Assembly: GCA_036897485.1 (NCBI GenBank)
Contig: JAYMTF010000501.1
Span: forward strand, 1-34,880
Direction: 5' to 3'
Length of the DNA: 34,880 bases
Source of the DNA: Pelargonium nanum
Taxonomy: Eukaryota > Streptophyta > Magnoliopsida > Geraniales > Geraniaceae
A model generated the notes under the pieces. The model saw only the letters and a program-made list of their open reading frames with translations, searched no databases and had not been told where the DNA came from. A program made the position numbers and the translations under genes. Shown piece after piece: positions 23,229-34,795 of the stretch (position 1 is the first letter of the stretch; every line of letters begins with the position of its first letter).

Positions 23229-25420
23229 CGCTGTCTATGCCGAATCACGTAAATGGTCTTATGGTAAACAGGAAAAAAATGTATATTCTCGTCTAACAAA
23301 TCTTGCACTCTTCCATCTCTGCTGAGGCTTGGTCTCTTAGTTGCTATCTTTTCTTTGGATCTATGACTTGCTACTATTAATTTGATGCAGTAAATATCTT
23401 TATGCTTGAATAGCCCATGAAATACTGTCTATTGATTTATGTAGTGTTAGCTTTCAAGTTCTGTGTCTGAGGTCATGTCCTAAATCAGATTTTTGATTGG
23501 GTGAAACCTAAATTCAAGTTGTGAGATTTGCATAAAAATTAATTTTACAGTAATTTTGACTATGTACTTATATTGTTTTAAACAGAGAATTTGTATGCTA
23601 ATTAAAAGTTAGTGTGCTAATTTGATTTGGTCCTACTTAATTAAAAAAAGGGCAACAGTGTTGTATATCAATGTATTTTAGGAAAAGGTCACACATAATT
23701 GGCAAGTAAGGGTCAAAGCAAAGTCTTATTTTTCATTTCCTATAGTCAAATAAATCAAGTGCAAATATTTTTCTTATATCTTTAATGAACATAATTGATT
23801 CTTAGGTCATAAGTCACTTTTTTTTTACAGTAGTCATAAGTCACTCTTTGTTACATCCAATTGCAAATTATTGTTAGATAGAAAATAAAACATAAATTAG
23901 AATGAAAATTGTTTCAAGTAAATTCTAGAAAATTTGAATAAAAACACTTCATCTTTGATCTTCATGTTATTATACGTTGAGAAATTAAAACGTCTAACAT
24001 TTTCTACAACATATCTAAAATGTCATAATATTCTAAGACAATGTGTGAATTATAATTTTTTTTGGTGGAAATGAAAATAAAATTCGTTTTCGTTTATTAT
24101 ATATTTTATTTTTATTTTTGAGTAATGTTTGGCTCCATTAAAATTCTACTTCATAATATGTTCTTTCTTATAGGGTCCAAGACTAAAGGTCTAATAACTC
24201 AAATCGGACATGTGAATCGTGCACGTTTGATCATGAATCGAAAAAGCACATTTGTATATAATTTCAAATTAAGTTATTACAAACCAAATGATCAAGTTCT
24301 TCTAATTAAATATCAACTTTTGAGAGAAGAAGTAAGCTAAACTGAAAGAACGTAATAAAAAGCAACTTTATATTAAGCATAAGATCAAGATGGGCCATTT
24401 CTCATAGCATGGGTATAATAAGAAAAGTATAGTCTCGCTCCTCATGCTAAACGTACCTTAAATAATAAACATATATATTACCATTTAAGTCTTCATGAGA
24501 TTGAAAATCTCCCGCGGAAGTAATGATAGGCTATGATGTAAGAACAATCTCATCTACTCAACATATATGTTACCGGCACCGAGACACTCATGGACATGTA
24601 TCTCTAATTTTTATGAAATCATAATGTCATAAAGAGAACATGTATCAAACACTTTAAGTATCCCTATTTTCCAGGGGAAAAAATGAATTAAATGAGTTCG
24701 ACACTTAAAAATACATTGACGAGAATGTATTGACATAACTTATGTGCACTAATGTAGAAAAACACAAATTATCATTTGTTACTATTAAATGTATATATTT
24801 TCCACGTATCATATATGTGCTTTTATAAAAATTGTGTCAAATACTCGTATGAATACAACATACTTGAGATGTAATGATGGAATATATGAATATATATGCA
24901 TTAGAAAGAGGGATAGTGGGAGGAGTTTCTATCAATTTCAATGTCGAAACCATAACAACCATATAAAATAATATTTAAGCTTTAAACTATTAGTGCCCAT
25001 AAACTACACCCAATGCCCATTTCTTCTAAAATACAGGGAGCATATCCCTAAAACCACTGCTAAAAGGCATGAAAAATATACAATATAAGATTAAACAAAG
25101 GACACAAGAATTGATATATAAATATTTGGAGTCAAAACCCAAACCACATCTTTTGAGATATTTAAAATGGTATTGTGTGTGGCCAGCAACTAGTTTTTAA
25201 TCAAACCTACAGCCCAACACGTATATTGGGTGTTGCTCTAACAATGTACACACAAATTTTATCATAACATATTGAAAATGTTGTTTTCAATATGAAACCA
25301 ATCATGCAGCCTACTAAATTGACCACAAATTACCATATGTTGAAGAGTTGGTTGGCATGAACTTGTCAAGACCGTCTGCTTATAATATATTCTAAAATAT
25401 ACAAATACTACTTGTCTTTG
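23229..25420. other. ATG8 3' region and intergenic spacer
   Basis: The first few hundred bases are presumably ATG8 3' UTR, though no clear AATAAA is close to the stop. The remainder is AT-rich with long A/T runs. Open frames of up to about 70 codons have no coding character. No transposon ends or RNA gene were recognised. Confidence 0.5.
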
Positions 25421-25430
25421 TATATATATA
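25421..25430 (+). promoter_or_regulatory. TATA box of the 56-codon gene
   Basis: TATATATATA lies 52 bp before the ATG at 25,482, leaving a short leader of about 25-30 nt. Spacing and position fit a plant core promoter, although the motif is simple and the region AT-rich. Confidence 0.45.
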
Positions 25431-25481
25431 TTCTTCGAAAAACAAGAATAGAGAGAACCGTTTCGATATATTGTTGCATAT

Positions 25482-25652
25482 ATGACTTTCTCAAGCATAT
25501 TCAATTGTTTTGCAGATCAATCGTCTTCGTCCCACGAAACCAAGTTTGTGTGCGAAGGAGATGTTTGCATTCTTAGGAACCGGAAGACGTACAGCATGAG
25601 CAAATCTAAGGGCAAGGAGAAGCAGAGCTCGTGCGTGCCCGGACGCCGGTGA
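25482..25652 (+). CDS. Small intronless gene, 56 aa, Cys/Lys/Ser-rich, family not recognised
   Basis: An ATG frame of 56 codons ends in TGA at 25,650-25,652. The translation starts MTFSSIFNCFADQSSSS, continues KFVCEGDVCILRNRKTYS and ends in a basic tail (SKSKGKEKQSSCVPGRR). Cysteines are at 9, 24, 29 and 51. There is no signal peptide or membrane helix. The layout (short M-x-x-F-S-x-x-x-C-F start, Ser run, central C-E-G-D-V-C, Lys/Ser-rich end) resembles small uncharacterised proteins in dicots, but I cannot name a family. Support for coding is that GC content and third-base G/C rise sharply exactly over the ORF, and a TATA box is at a sensible distance. A TTTGCAG inside the ORF (at about 25,510) looks like a splice acceptor, so a different first exon is possible. 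Confidence 0.5.
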   Translation: MTFSSIFNCFADQSSSSHETKFVCEGDVCILRNRKTYSMSKSKGKEKQSSCVPGRR

Positions 25653-26251
25653 TGCATATATATGGGATCGGAGCATATTATATATATTGATATGTTATGT
25701 GTAATTAGATATGATATACTTTTGGTTTGTTGGTTGTTTTGTGTTTATGGCAAAAAAAAAAAGGTAGGACTTGAAAACCCATATTCTGCTGCTTTTATTT
25801 GTATACTGCCGCAAGCTGAGTTCTTGCAGGCTTGTGGTTTTAGTATTTGATGACTTCAATCTCATTTGGTTCTTAAATTTTCATGTTATATTTATTGGGT
25901 AGAAATGTGGGATTGAATATGCCAAGCATATGTGATCAATTCAGCAGATTAAATATTAAAGAAGCAATTATGGGTGAATTACTTTAATTTGCTTTATATT
26001 GTGATCTTGGATGTTAATGTGGAAAGGTTGAAATCTTTGATATGAAAACTATATGCATGAAATGATTGTTATTGTCAAGAAGTTGGATTGATGACGTAAG
26101 TCCATTTGTTTTCAAATTAAAGTGTTTTTATAAAAAAAATTATTTACAAATAAAGGAGTAATTCTTCTATTTTGACTCAAAATTTTACTCAGACCCGATT
26201 GGAAAAAACTTCAACCCAAGATTTTAAAGAGAATCCAAATCACTTAAATTG
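25653..26251. other. Spacer after the small gene
   Basis: AT-rich sequence, probably including the small gene's 3' UTR near its start. No other ORF, RNA gene or repeat is supported. Confidence 0.45.
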
Positions 26252-26265
26252 TTAGACCCAACAAG

Positions 26266-26976
26266 TTTTTTTTTTTTTTTTTTAAGCAACTCAAGAAGTT
26301 TATATTAAATCAAACAGTGGTCAATACAAACTCTAGCGAAAGAGACGAACATGAAGCCCCGACCCCGTCATCAATCCAAAACATACTAACAGATGATGTA
26401 GCTAATAAGTAAATAGTCCTAATGGCCTCAAATCTAAAACAAGCAAACCAAACATAATTAAAATTAGCTAAATGAGACATGATGTCATAATGAACCAAAC
26501 CAAATGCACTGGGAAATCCCTCCCCACCGGTCTGAATACGACGAACAACTAACAACGATTGCACTTGATCAGTTTAAGCCGACCACGTGGAATGCTCTGC
26601 CAACCGCCCCTCGTCACCATCGTGTATGCCATATGATCCAACAACAAACTCGAAGTCTGATCTGATGACTTTGACCAGATCACCACTTTCTCCTTCTCTG
26701 CAATCGTCTCTTGCTACCCCGAATCCCAAACAAAAAACATACCGCGAATCTACGCCGCAAATCTGCAAAATCTAGCTTGCTATCAAAACAAGACTCGTTA
26801 AAAGATAGAGAAAAACCGTAATTTGTTATATGCAAATCAAGAGATTACTGCCGCTTTGAAATCAAGAGCAGCCGTAGACAAACAAAAACACTATTCGACT
26901 CTTAAAACAAAGAAAGGCACAAAACCTTTTTCTTTTCTAAATGAGTGAGAATCTTTAATCTATACAATGTAATTTT
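26266..26976 (-). mobile_element. Retroposon with 18-nt A-tail and long target-site duplications, copy 2
   Basis: The insert is bounded by the direct repeat TTAGACCCAACAAG at 26,252-26,265 and 26,977-26,990, extendable to 19 bp with five T's. Its left end is a run of 18 T's, so the minus strand carries the A-tail, the hallmark of LINE-driven insertion. The interior is GC-richer than the flanks and shares the block GCACTGGGAAATCCCTCCCC (26,505-26,524) with copy 1, but no reverse transcriptase or other domain is readable. It may be a non-autonomous or 5'-truncated LINE, or a retroposed transcript. The near-perfect duplication and intact A-tail suggest a fairly recent insertion. Confidence 0.72.
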
Positions 26977-26990
26977 TTAGACCCAACAAG

Positions 26991-27733
26991 TTTTTAGTGA
27001 AGAAGTTTAAACCAACTATACATTAAATGAAATGAACAATCATTTTGAAACAAAAAGTATAAAGAAAGTGATTTTTTTTATTATTTTGAGTGCATAATAC
27101 GTACCTAATTTCACTTTAAATTAGCGAAAGCTTTAATCATATGATCATCAATGAGATAACAAGACAAAAATAAACAAGACAGTAAATCAAGATAGTACCG
27201 CTTGCTTATAAAAAAAAAAACACATAAGAATATTTACGTGATTTAGCAACTTGTCTACATCTACGGGATGCACTTCACTATTTTTATTATATTGTTCATT
27301 AACTCAACTACAAGAACACTCTTAACTCTAAAAATTGATATACTATTATCTTTCTATAATTTCCACACAAACTGAAATCGGACTATTTTGTTACTCTTTC
27401 TGTCTGCTCTCATTGACTTCAACTCTCGCATTCTTTTGCTCTACTAGAGTTTTCCTTGTTACATTGTATTTATATTAGAAAAAGGTTAAATATAAATATG
27501 AAACATAATATAAGCTAAAACACGTTGAGCGCCCGCTCAATCTAGCCGTATTCAACTGCTAGATACCTCTTCTATATTGGGACGAGGACGACAAAGAACA
27601 ATAAAAAATTTGAGAATTTCACTAATAACTACAAAGTTCATTACAATGTTAGAACAGGCAGGGCATTTTTGTTTCCTAGTACTAGAACTGGTATTGTATA
27701 AATTTCCTCAAAAAGAAGCAAAACCATCCTTAC
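26991..27733. other. Spacer and 3' region of the bromodomain gene
   Basis: AT-rich DNA between the retroposon and the convergent bromodomain gene. The part nearest 27,733 is presumably that gene's 3' UTR (minus strand). No ORF with coding character and no clear poly(A) hexamer were found. Confidence 0.45.
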
Positions 27734-30700
27734 TCAAAGTTGCAATGCCAGGTCTGGCTGCTGCGAATCAACCATTACACCTGAAGACTGTCTTGCCGGA
27801 GATCCCGGAGACTGGAAACCGATATTCAAGTCTGGCGGGAATGTATCCTGTTTCTGCCTTGGCTGGGACCGAGGACTCAGACTTCGCCAAGGAGGCTGCA
27901 CCTGAAACCTAGACAAGTCAGCTGCTACAAACTGGGGGAATATCATAGGTCTGTTTTGTAGTTGTTGCACTTCATTGCTCGTTCGAATTTGCTGTGGCGC
28001 CATCTTGGGATGTGGAAAACCGGTCATCTCAGGTCGAAACTGCATCCCACCTGGAGGAAACTCCTCCCTAACTCGGGAAAACTGTGGATGCAGTTCCCTA
28101 GTTGGATTGTACAATGAATCTGCAGAAATCTGATCTTTATGCATGCTGGAATTTTCTGCCGGTTGTTTAAAGCCTGCAGCTCCTATAGACATCCAGGCAC
28201 GGGCAGCAACTGATGCGGCGTTTGTTGAATCTTCTCTTCTTACAGAAAGAACTGATGGTGTTTCTGGAGGAGTATCAACTGGAGATTGATTTGAAGATTT
28301 CTGCTGCATTTGGGACTTTTCACTTAACATTCTCATCAACTGAACTGGATCAGTGAGTCCCTGCTCCTGCCCTCGAGGAAAGTAAGTTGCTGTTCTGGCC
28401 ATTTGATTAGGAACGGCATCAGGTGATGGGCTTGTCATCCTATTACTCGAACCAGTAACGGTAACTCTTCCGTTTGGCAATCCTCCAGTGACATTTCCAT
28501 TGCTATGCTGTTGCTGCTTCTGCTGCTGCTGCTGCATAAATGGAGAAGGCTGCAGGGCATTCGTGTTCCTCGATAGACCCTCCCTTCCTCTGGAATTTGT
28601 AACTTCTGAACTATTCGAAAGCTTCCTTTCTGGCATAAGATTACTATTATTATTATTACTATTCTGGCGGGCTGAGGACGGAGAAATTAGTTCTGCTTGC
28701 TTTATATCCTTGTTCTGAGGCTCAGTGAAATTCCTGGGAGTCTGATTACACTGTTGAAGAGTGGCATTAAAGGTTGAACTAGGTGGTCTTGTCCCCGAGG
28801 GAGCGAACAAGGATGGTTTGCCTTCTAATGATGGCCCACTGGGAGCAAAGGGAGACGATTTTCGTTCTGGAGTAGGTCTGCTAGCAGCATGCTCCCGGGG
28901 AGAAAGTGAGGTCCTGAATGTTTCATCAACCTTCCTCAATCCAGCTGAAGTCTGAGACCGCCTAGCCAAAGCAGGCTCTTTCGGAGTGCAATTTTCAACC
29001 ATTAATACAGGGGTTGGAAGCGGCTCATATTCTCCAACCCAACCCCGACCAAATTTACAACCATCAGGGAGAGCCTGCTCAATCCTCTGGGAAGCAATTT
29101 TCCAAGCAACAGGTCCAATAGTTGCAGCAAAACGAGCCAGGCTTCTGGCATAGGAATATTCAGCATGGAGTCCAACCTAATCAAAGAGATAAAGCAGACA
29201 ATATTGGCACCAAGGTATGGTAGTCAAGGAAAAACCAAAAGAAAAGTTACAAGGCTACATACAGCAACCAGCTGCTTGATTTCTCCCTCAAAGGTTGTAA
29301 ATACTGATTCTGATCTGGCCACAGGTTGATTGGAGATGTTGTAAGTTGCACGACGGTTATCATCAAGCACAAGTGATTTCTTTCCTAATTTAGAGAGGAA
29401 ACCTTTCCCTAAAACAATTGCAACCACTTCAGTTAGAAGGAACTATGTAATTTACAATGACCCAAACAAACGTCCCATTGTGCAAATGGAGATAGTAGAT
29501 GGAAAATATATCATGCCAACTTAGCACTAGATTGAGCACGCTAAAGCAGGACGCACCAAGGCTAAGAATTCATGGACGTATTTATTAAAGAGTTCACTGA
29601 ATCAGATTTGAATAAAAAGAAGGGTAAACGTTTGATCTCCCGACTATTTTTCAAATCACCATTGATCATTATACTATTCTTTCTAGCGACCTAGTTTTCC
29701 AAAATCTTATCTTTTGATGAAACTTCACCAATAATTCAACTTCCATTTAATCTCATATTTTGTACATGCAATCAGTTAATAGAGGTTAAGGCATGTGCAA
29801 AATATGAGATCAAACCGAAATTGAATAAATACACTTTTGGGCAAGGGTGATGAGATTTGATAGCATAAGGACCATTGGTGATTTAAAAAATAGTTGAAGG
29901 ATAAAGTATGAACTGTGTGTATGTTGGAGGACCAATTATAACTTTAACCCAAAAAGAAATTAGGGAATCTGATTCTAGCCAAGTAGTTCCAGCTATGACC
30001 AAAATATCGAGCATGTTTTTTTAACACAAAATGAAAATTGTTATTCAATGAGAAAGAAAGCACAAAGAAACATTTGTGATGATACCTGATGAGAATTCGT
30101 CTGTCTTCTCCTGATTCATATCAGTAAGGGAAGAATTATTCTCTACCCTATCATCATTGCCAGGTTTCTCAGAACCACCGGCTTGAGTTGGGATAGAACT
30201 GTTGTGCAAATCACCAGGTGTGGCGAGAGTTGCACCTGAAGAGAAATCAGAGCCAATGAGTTCCTGTGAGGTTCGGCATACAGGCTTCTTTATTTGCTTC
30301 TTAACAAAGGAGTTGGATCTCGGTTTTTGCTCTGACTTCGCCTCTTTCTCGGTGCGCTCAAATGCAATCCTCAACTTATAAAATTTCTTTCTTGCTAGCT
30401 CTTGGATTGAACGTGCCTATCAAATATGATAAGGACATAATATTAATTCACCAAACAAAACAAGCAAGACAAAAAAAAAAGGGCAGGGGCGAAGAGCCTA
30501 TACCTGCTTGTGGTATACGGTCTCAGCTGAATTGTATTGCATAGCATTTGAGCAAATCAGAAAAACATCACTCTGCATCCAGAAAAGATGGGTTAACATG
30601 CTAATACATAATAAAAAGCAAACATGTTGAGGTACTAACCAATGCAATTAAAGAAAGATGGACACGCAATAACCTCGTATATATCAAGGAATAAGAAGTT

Positions 30701-33700
30701 ATTATCATTTACAGGATAGTCCCCATGTTTACAATCTCACCTTTTCTACCTGTTACAGGCAGCTCCTTTCGGCCTATCTTTTGAAGACTACCCGTGATAT
30801 AATAATCTCAAGTAACCACATACATATCCATCTCAAGTAACCTCATCCAATAATTAAAAAGCTCGTTTGTCAGGCTCTGTCGGCAAATTTCCAGAATTAT
30901 TAACATTTTTTAGATTAACTGTGCTTCTTATTCAAACTAATATGTATTACTTTTCCCAACCTTGAACTCATTATAACCTTAATGGAAAACAGATTTCTAC
31001 ATAAGCTAAAATTATAAGGAATAAGAGAGCAAGAAAAGAGAACGAATAAGCGTATCAGACTCAGGTTAGATATAAACCAGAGATAAATGATCCTACAATC
31101 CCAATCACAAACTCAAATTGGATGGTACCACATGATTCTAACATTGTTTGTTCCAAAAACCAGAATGAATAACCAACAGTTGCAACCAACTAATTCTGAA
31201 GAGTGAAGGCCATAAGCCTTGCACCTATTTAGAAAGATGATACAATCATACAACCACAAAATACAAGTCCTATAAGCAAATTGACTTACATCATTTAAAC
31301 AGCCACCTAAAGGCTTCCTCACCAAAACAGCAATCTCAACTCTCACCTTAAGGTTAGAATATTTCGCAGGAGCAGCCAGCTTTGTTAAAAAGATTAAGAT
31401 TTTAATGTCCACTCAATAAAATTGCACTCAAATTCAGTCTCTAACTAACTTGGGTTTTCTCTAGAGTCTTCCCTATTACTTCCAAATATACTCCATCAAA
31501 TAGCAATCTTAGTTCTTAATCTTATGATTCCAATATTGAAACTCATACCTACACCCTTAATCATGTACAGCATGATACCGATGCTGTCCACATGTATAAA
31601 TGTATGAAAAGGTACAGAAAATTGACAGGATAAATTTAGTGTCTTCATGCTATGAGAAGTTCTAAACATTACATATAGTCTAGGAAGAAATTTCAGTCTG
31701 CCACTCATTCAATATTCTACCCTTGCATATCCATATCTCCCCACGAGACCCCTCATAATAGATCCCAAAAATTACTCCACAAGGGAATCCTCAAGGGCAC
31801 GGTATTTCATGAAACCTTAGTTTATATCTTTTAAGGAGTAGAAACAGGTCCTGGAGCAACACTGTGACAAAGAGAAAGAACCACTTAACAAGTAGACATG
31901 AATAGCTTCTGAAAGTTGCACATTTTAGTACAAAATACAACTGGTAAATCCTTGTCCACAAATCACATCCACTGGCAGATATTATGTACATTCGCTGTCT
32001 ACATCAGTTGTTAAGCCTGTCAACTATTAGATACTTGTCCATGGTTTATAAATAATTTAATGCATTAAACATACAATCTATGAGCAAATTCCCTATATGG
32101 TAATTCAAAAAATTTGGATCCGCTCTTAAATATGCAGGATACATAGCTGTATACAAAAAGTAATAAACACACATCCAGGACATTCAAACAAGGAACACAG
32201 GAGACAGCAGAGATTTAGTTTCTTTTTTAGTAACACAAAAGAGTTCATAAATAGAGCAAACCTGTCCAAGTATTTATTGCACAAAAGTCGAGAAATTAAA
32301 CCAAAAGTGAAACTCAAGACGGTTAAACCTCTATTTTTGACATAAAATGCTTGAATAGTAAAAATTATAACAGTCATTAGGCTGAAATATGCAATTAAGG
32401 AATTAGATTGAGGAATTTGGTTTTGAAATGTTATAGAGTTTTCTGATTGGAGAAGCATATAATTAAGATAACACACTAGGGAGAGAATTGTATTGGGGAA
32501 AATAGTTGATTCCCTAACAACTGTTAATTTTGTACAATCAACACCTTTTAAACTTCATTCATATGCAACAAGCCAAAAACTAGAATGCATAGGCAACATT
32601 CCAAGCAGCAAGAAAGCTGCATAAAACAAGCAAAAAAAGAATCATGAATACCCACCTCAAATTGTTCCAAGGTCGTGTATGATCCATTTCCAAGCTTCTT
32701 CCTGACTGTGGCGAAGTCCATAGGATGCTCGATCACATCATGATAATCAGGTAACTACAGAAACACACAGAATTTCAAACTCCCACTCCAATAACGTCTT
32801 CAAAAGCCATAGTAAAGTCTAAAGATAAAATTTCTACACACCTCTTCAGGATCAACTGGTTCCGCATAAACCCCATAAGTATCTTCCCTGCCACAATTCA
32901 GACCCAAAATAATACTTAACATCAGAAAAGAGAAGAAAAAAAAAGCTTTACTCTTCTGAAGTTTTAACATAAAGAGAAAGCATAAGAACCCACTTCTGAA
33001 GTTTGTCAAGAATCAGCTCCAGCGTCTTCTTATCAGGCAATGGAATCCGAGATGGAAGCTCAGACGGCGTTCCTGTTCAAACAAAATGCCAAGCTCAGCA
33101 ACCTCATACACCAATTCAAACACCAAATGGTGAGTTCTTTGCCAAAATGAAGAGAAACCCATGAATCAGAACAGACCTGGAAGAGAGTCGCCCCCTTTAG
33201 AATCCACCTTCCGACCTCTTTCCTGTCAAAATCCACGGACCCTCATCAAAACCATAAACCCAAAAGGACAAAAACAAATATATAAAGAACTGTGAAGTGA
33301 GATTGATTGCGTTAATTAGAGACAGAGACAGACACATAGACAGAGACAGAGACAGAAGACAGCGTAAAGGGGCATAGAAAGAGATGTATGTACATATAGA
33401 GAGAGAATGTGAGAGAGAGAGAGAGGTGGGTGAGTGAGAGAGAGGTCATGTAGATATTGTAGAGAGAGAGAGAAAGGTGGGAGCGTGATGAGATTCTGTG
33501 GGATGATAGTTTTTGACAGTTGACCAGACCGTTAATATCTCTCCATCCCCCGACACATACAGAGAGAGAGAAAACAACCGAGAGAGAGTGAGAGAAAGGT
33601 AATGGCAGTGTTTTTGTGAGTGCAAGCAATATTGAAGTCTGGACCAATTAGATAAACCCCAGCTGACTTGGACACCACACCCAAATCGGCGCTAAAACCC

Positions 33701-34278
33701 ATTTCCCTAAAACCCTCTCATTCTTCTTCTTCTTCCTCTACTATGCGAATCTCACTCTCTGTCTCTGTCTCTGTGACTAATCACATAGCCGCAACGATTC
33801 ATACAACACAACATACCTCCTCATCTTCATCACCATGCTCATCTTCTTCATCGCCGTCGTCGTCATCGGCGCAGCCGTCGATTCTTCTCTTCTTCAACGG
33901 CTTCCGCTCACTCTCGTCCTCGTCTTCCTCCTCAGACCCGGAGCCTCCATCCGACCGCGCGTGACCTCCACGCGCCCCGGACCTTCCCCGGGACCCCGCC
34001 GACTCCGACCTCTCCGAGACCTGGTTCAGCTTCATCAGCAGCCTCAGCTTTTTCTCCCGCCTCCGCACCTCCTCTTCTTCCTCCTCCTCCTCCTCCACCT
34101 CCACGAACTCCTCGTCTTCGTCCAGGTAATCGTCGTAGTCGATGTTGTACCTCACATTTCGGCGGCGGGGGGCCCCGGCCCCGCCGATTTTCCGCACCCC
34201 CGCCCGCTCCGAGGCCCGACGCGCCAGATCCGCCTTGGACGGCCTGCCCTTCTTCTTCCGCTTCACGATCTGGCCCAT
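27734..34278 (-). CDS. Plant bromodomain protein (SWI/SNF BRD1/BRD2/BRD13-type), 9 exons, 906 aa
   Basis: Exons in transcript order: 34278-33817, 33222-33177, 33072-32994, 32887-32842, 32754-32656, 30572-30504, 30416-30086, 29408-29263, 29176-27734. All junctions are GT-AG and keep frame. The N-terminus (MGQIVKRKKKGRPSKADLAR) has an AT-hook-like GRP core and is followed by acidic Glu/Asp runs and a KPLKKRR nuclear signal. The bromodomain covers residues about 180-285: DKKTLELILDKLQ, YGVYAEPVDPEELPDYHDVI, HPMDFATVRKKL, then SNAMQYN, whose last Asn (258) is the acetyl-lysine-binding residue. The long last exon encodes a Ser/Gln-rich tail with a poly-Gln run and ends QPDLALQL, typical of this plant family. 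In Arabidopsis the closest proteins are subunits of BRM-type SWI/SNF remodellers. The same role here is inferred from homology. The 2.08-kb intron 5 splits the bromodomain. Confidence 0.93.
29622..29950. mobile_element. Foldback MITE in intron 7 of the bromodomain gene
   Basis: A 329-bp element begins GGGTAAAC and ends TTTAACCC, and is flanked by the direct repeat AAAAAGAA (29,614-29,621 and 29,951-29,958). Its two halves are inverted copies along most of their length. CTATTTTTCAAATCACCA on the left pairs with TGGTGATTTAAAAAATAG on the right. Near the centre TCTCATATTTTG.ACATGC pairs with GCATGT.CAAAATATGAGA. An 8-bp duplication suggests hAT-like mobilisation, but the ends do not give a clear superfamily. 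A second, half-length copy lies at 5213-5342. Because it is transcribed with the intron, it could fold into a long hairpin RNA. Confidence 0.72.
30573..32655 (-). other. Long intron 5 of the bromodomain gene
   Basis: This 2083-nt intron lies between the exons encoding the first and second halves of the bromodomain. It is AT-rich and its open frames (up to 116 codons) are Leu/Phe-rich without coding features. I found no terminal repeats or target-site duplications that would explain its length. Confidence 0.6.
33300..33620 (-). repeat. Polypurine/polypyrimidine simple repeats in intron 1 of the bromodomain gene
   Basis: On the plus strand the tract is built of GAGACA and GA repeats (about 33,320-33,356, 33,410-33,475 and 33,559-33,600). 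In the transcript it is CT-rich, which is usual near plant promoters and may bind GAGA-binding BPC factors. Two Ser/Leu-rich frames through it are by-products. Confidence 0.6.
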
Positions 34279-34795
34279 CCAACCCGACTTTCTCTCTCTA
34301 GAACTCAGTCACTTTCTCTCTCCTCCTCCTCCTCCTCAGCCTCAGTCCCTCCCTTCTTCTTTTGTTTTTTTGGGTCTGCTTCCATTATTTTCGAGGCTAG
34401 GCGCTTGGCTTTTTCGAGACCCTCTTTATGGTCCGACCCTCAGCTTCGGTCTCCTCCGAATACCGAACCTCCAGGTTCGGGATTGGTGGGTAAAAAAATC
34501 ATTCACAATACGGCGTCAGTGGCGGAGAATGACGGCGTTTGCTGCTGCCCGCTGCCCGGCGGGTGCTTCTGTGCCCCTTTCCCACCTGCCCGTTAGCTAT
34601 TTTACTTTCTTTTTTTTAAAATCTGTCTGTGCTGAGCTTTGTCGAGATTTTGGCGCGTGTTCCACACGATACGAGGTTCATTTAAGAACTTAATTATTAT
34701 TACTGGTGCACTTAAATTGCTTTTTTATCTCTTTCCTGTTTAACAAGTTGTTAAGATTATTACAGTGATCATTTAATAGTCTATGTTTTTTCTTA
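34279..34795 (-). promoter_or_regulatory. Leader and promoter region of the bromodomain gene
   Basis: Directly upstream of the ATG the transcript strand carries GA and GGA-repeat leader sequence (about 34,279-34,345). GC content then stays high to about 34,600 and drops sharply beyond. No clear TATA box is seen, which fits a broadly expressed chromatin gene. The long plus-strand open frames over this segment are antisense shadows. Confidence 0.45.

Noticed and set aside
26310..26768. Open frames of 62-84 codons on both strands
   Set aside because: They lie inside the retroposon and show no retroelement or host protein similarity that I can recognise.
28488..28718. Plus-strand Cys/Leu-rich frame
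   Set aside because: It is the reverse reading of the poly-Gln and Asn runs in the last bromodomain exon.
33312..33647. Minus-strand Ser/Leu/Val-rich frame of 111 codons
   Set aside because: It is produced by CT and GACA simple repeats in intron 1.
33668..34693. Long plus-strand open frames (up to 253 codons) opposite exon 1 of the bromodomain gene
   Set aside because: They lie antisense to a confirmed GC-rich exon and its leader. Their Pro/Leu/Ser/Arg-rich translations are what the reverse of Glu/Asp/Arg codons gives, and they match no family.
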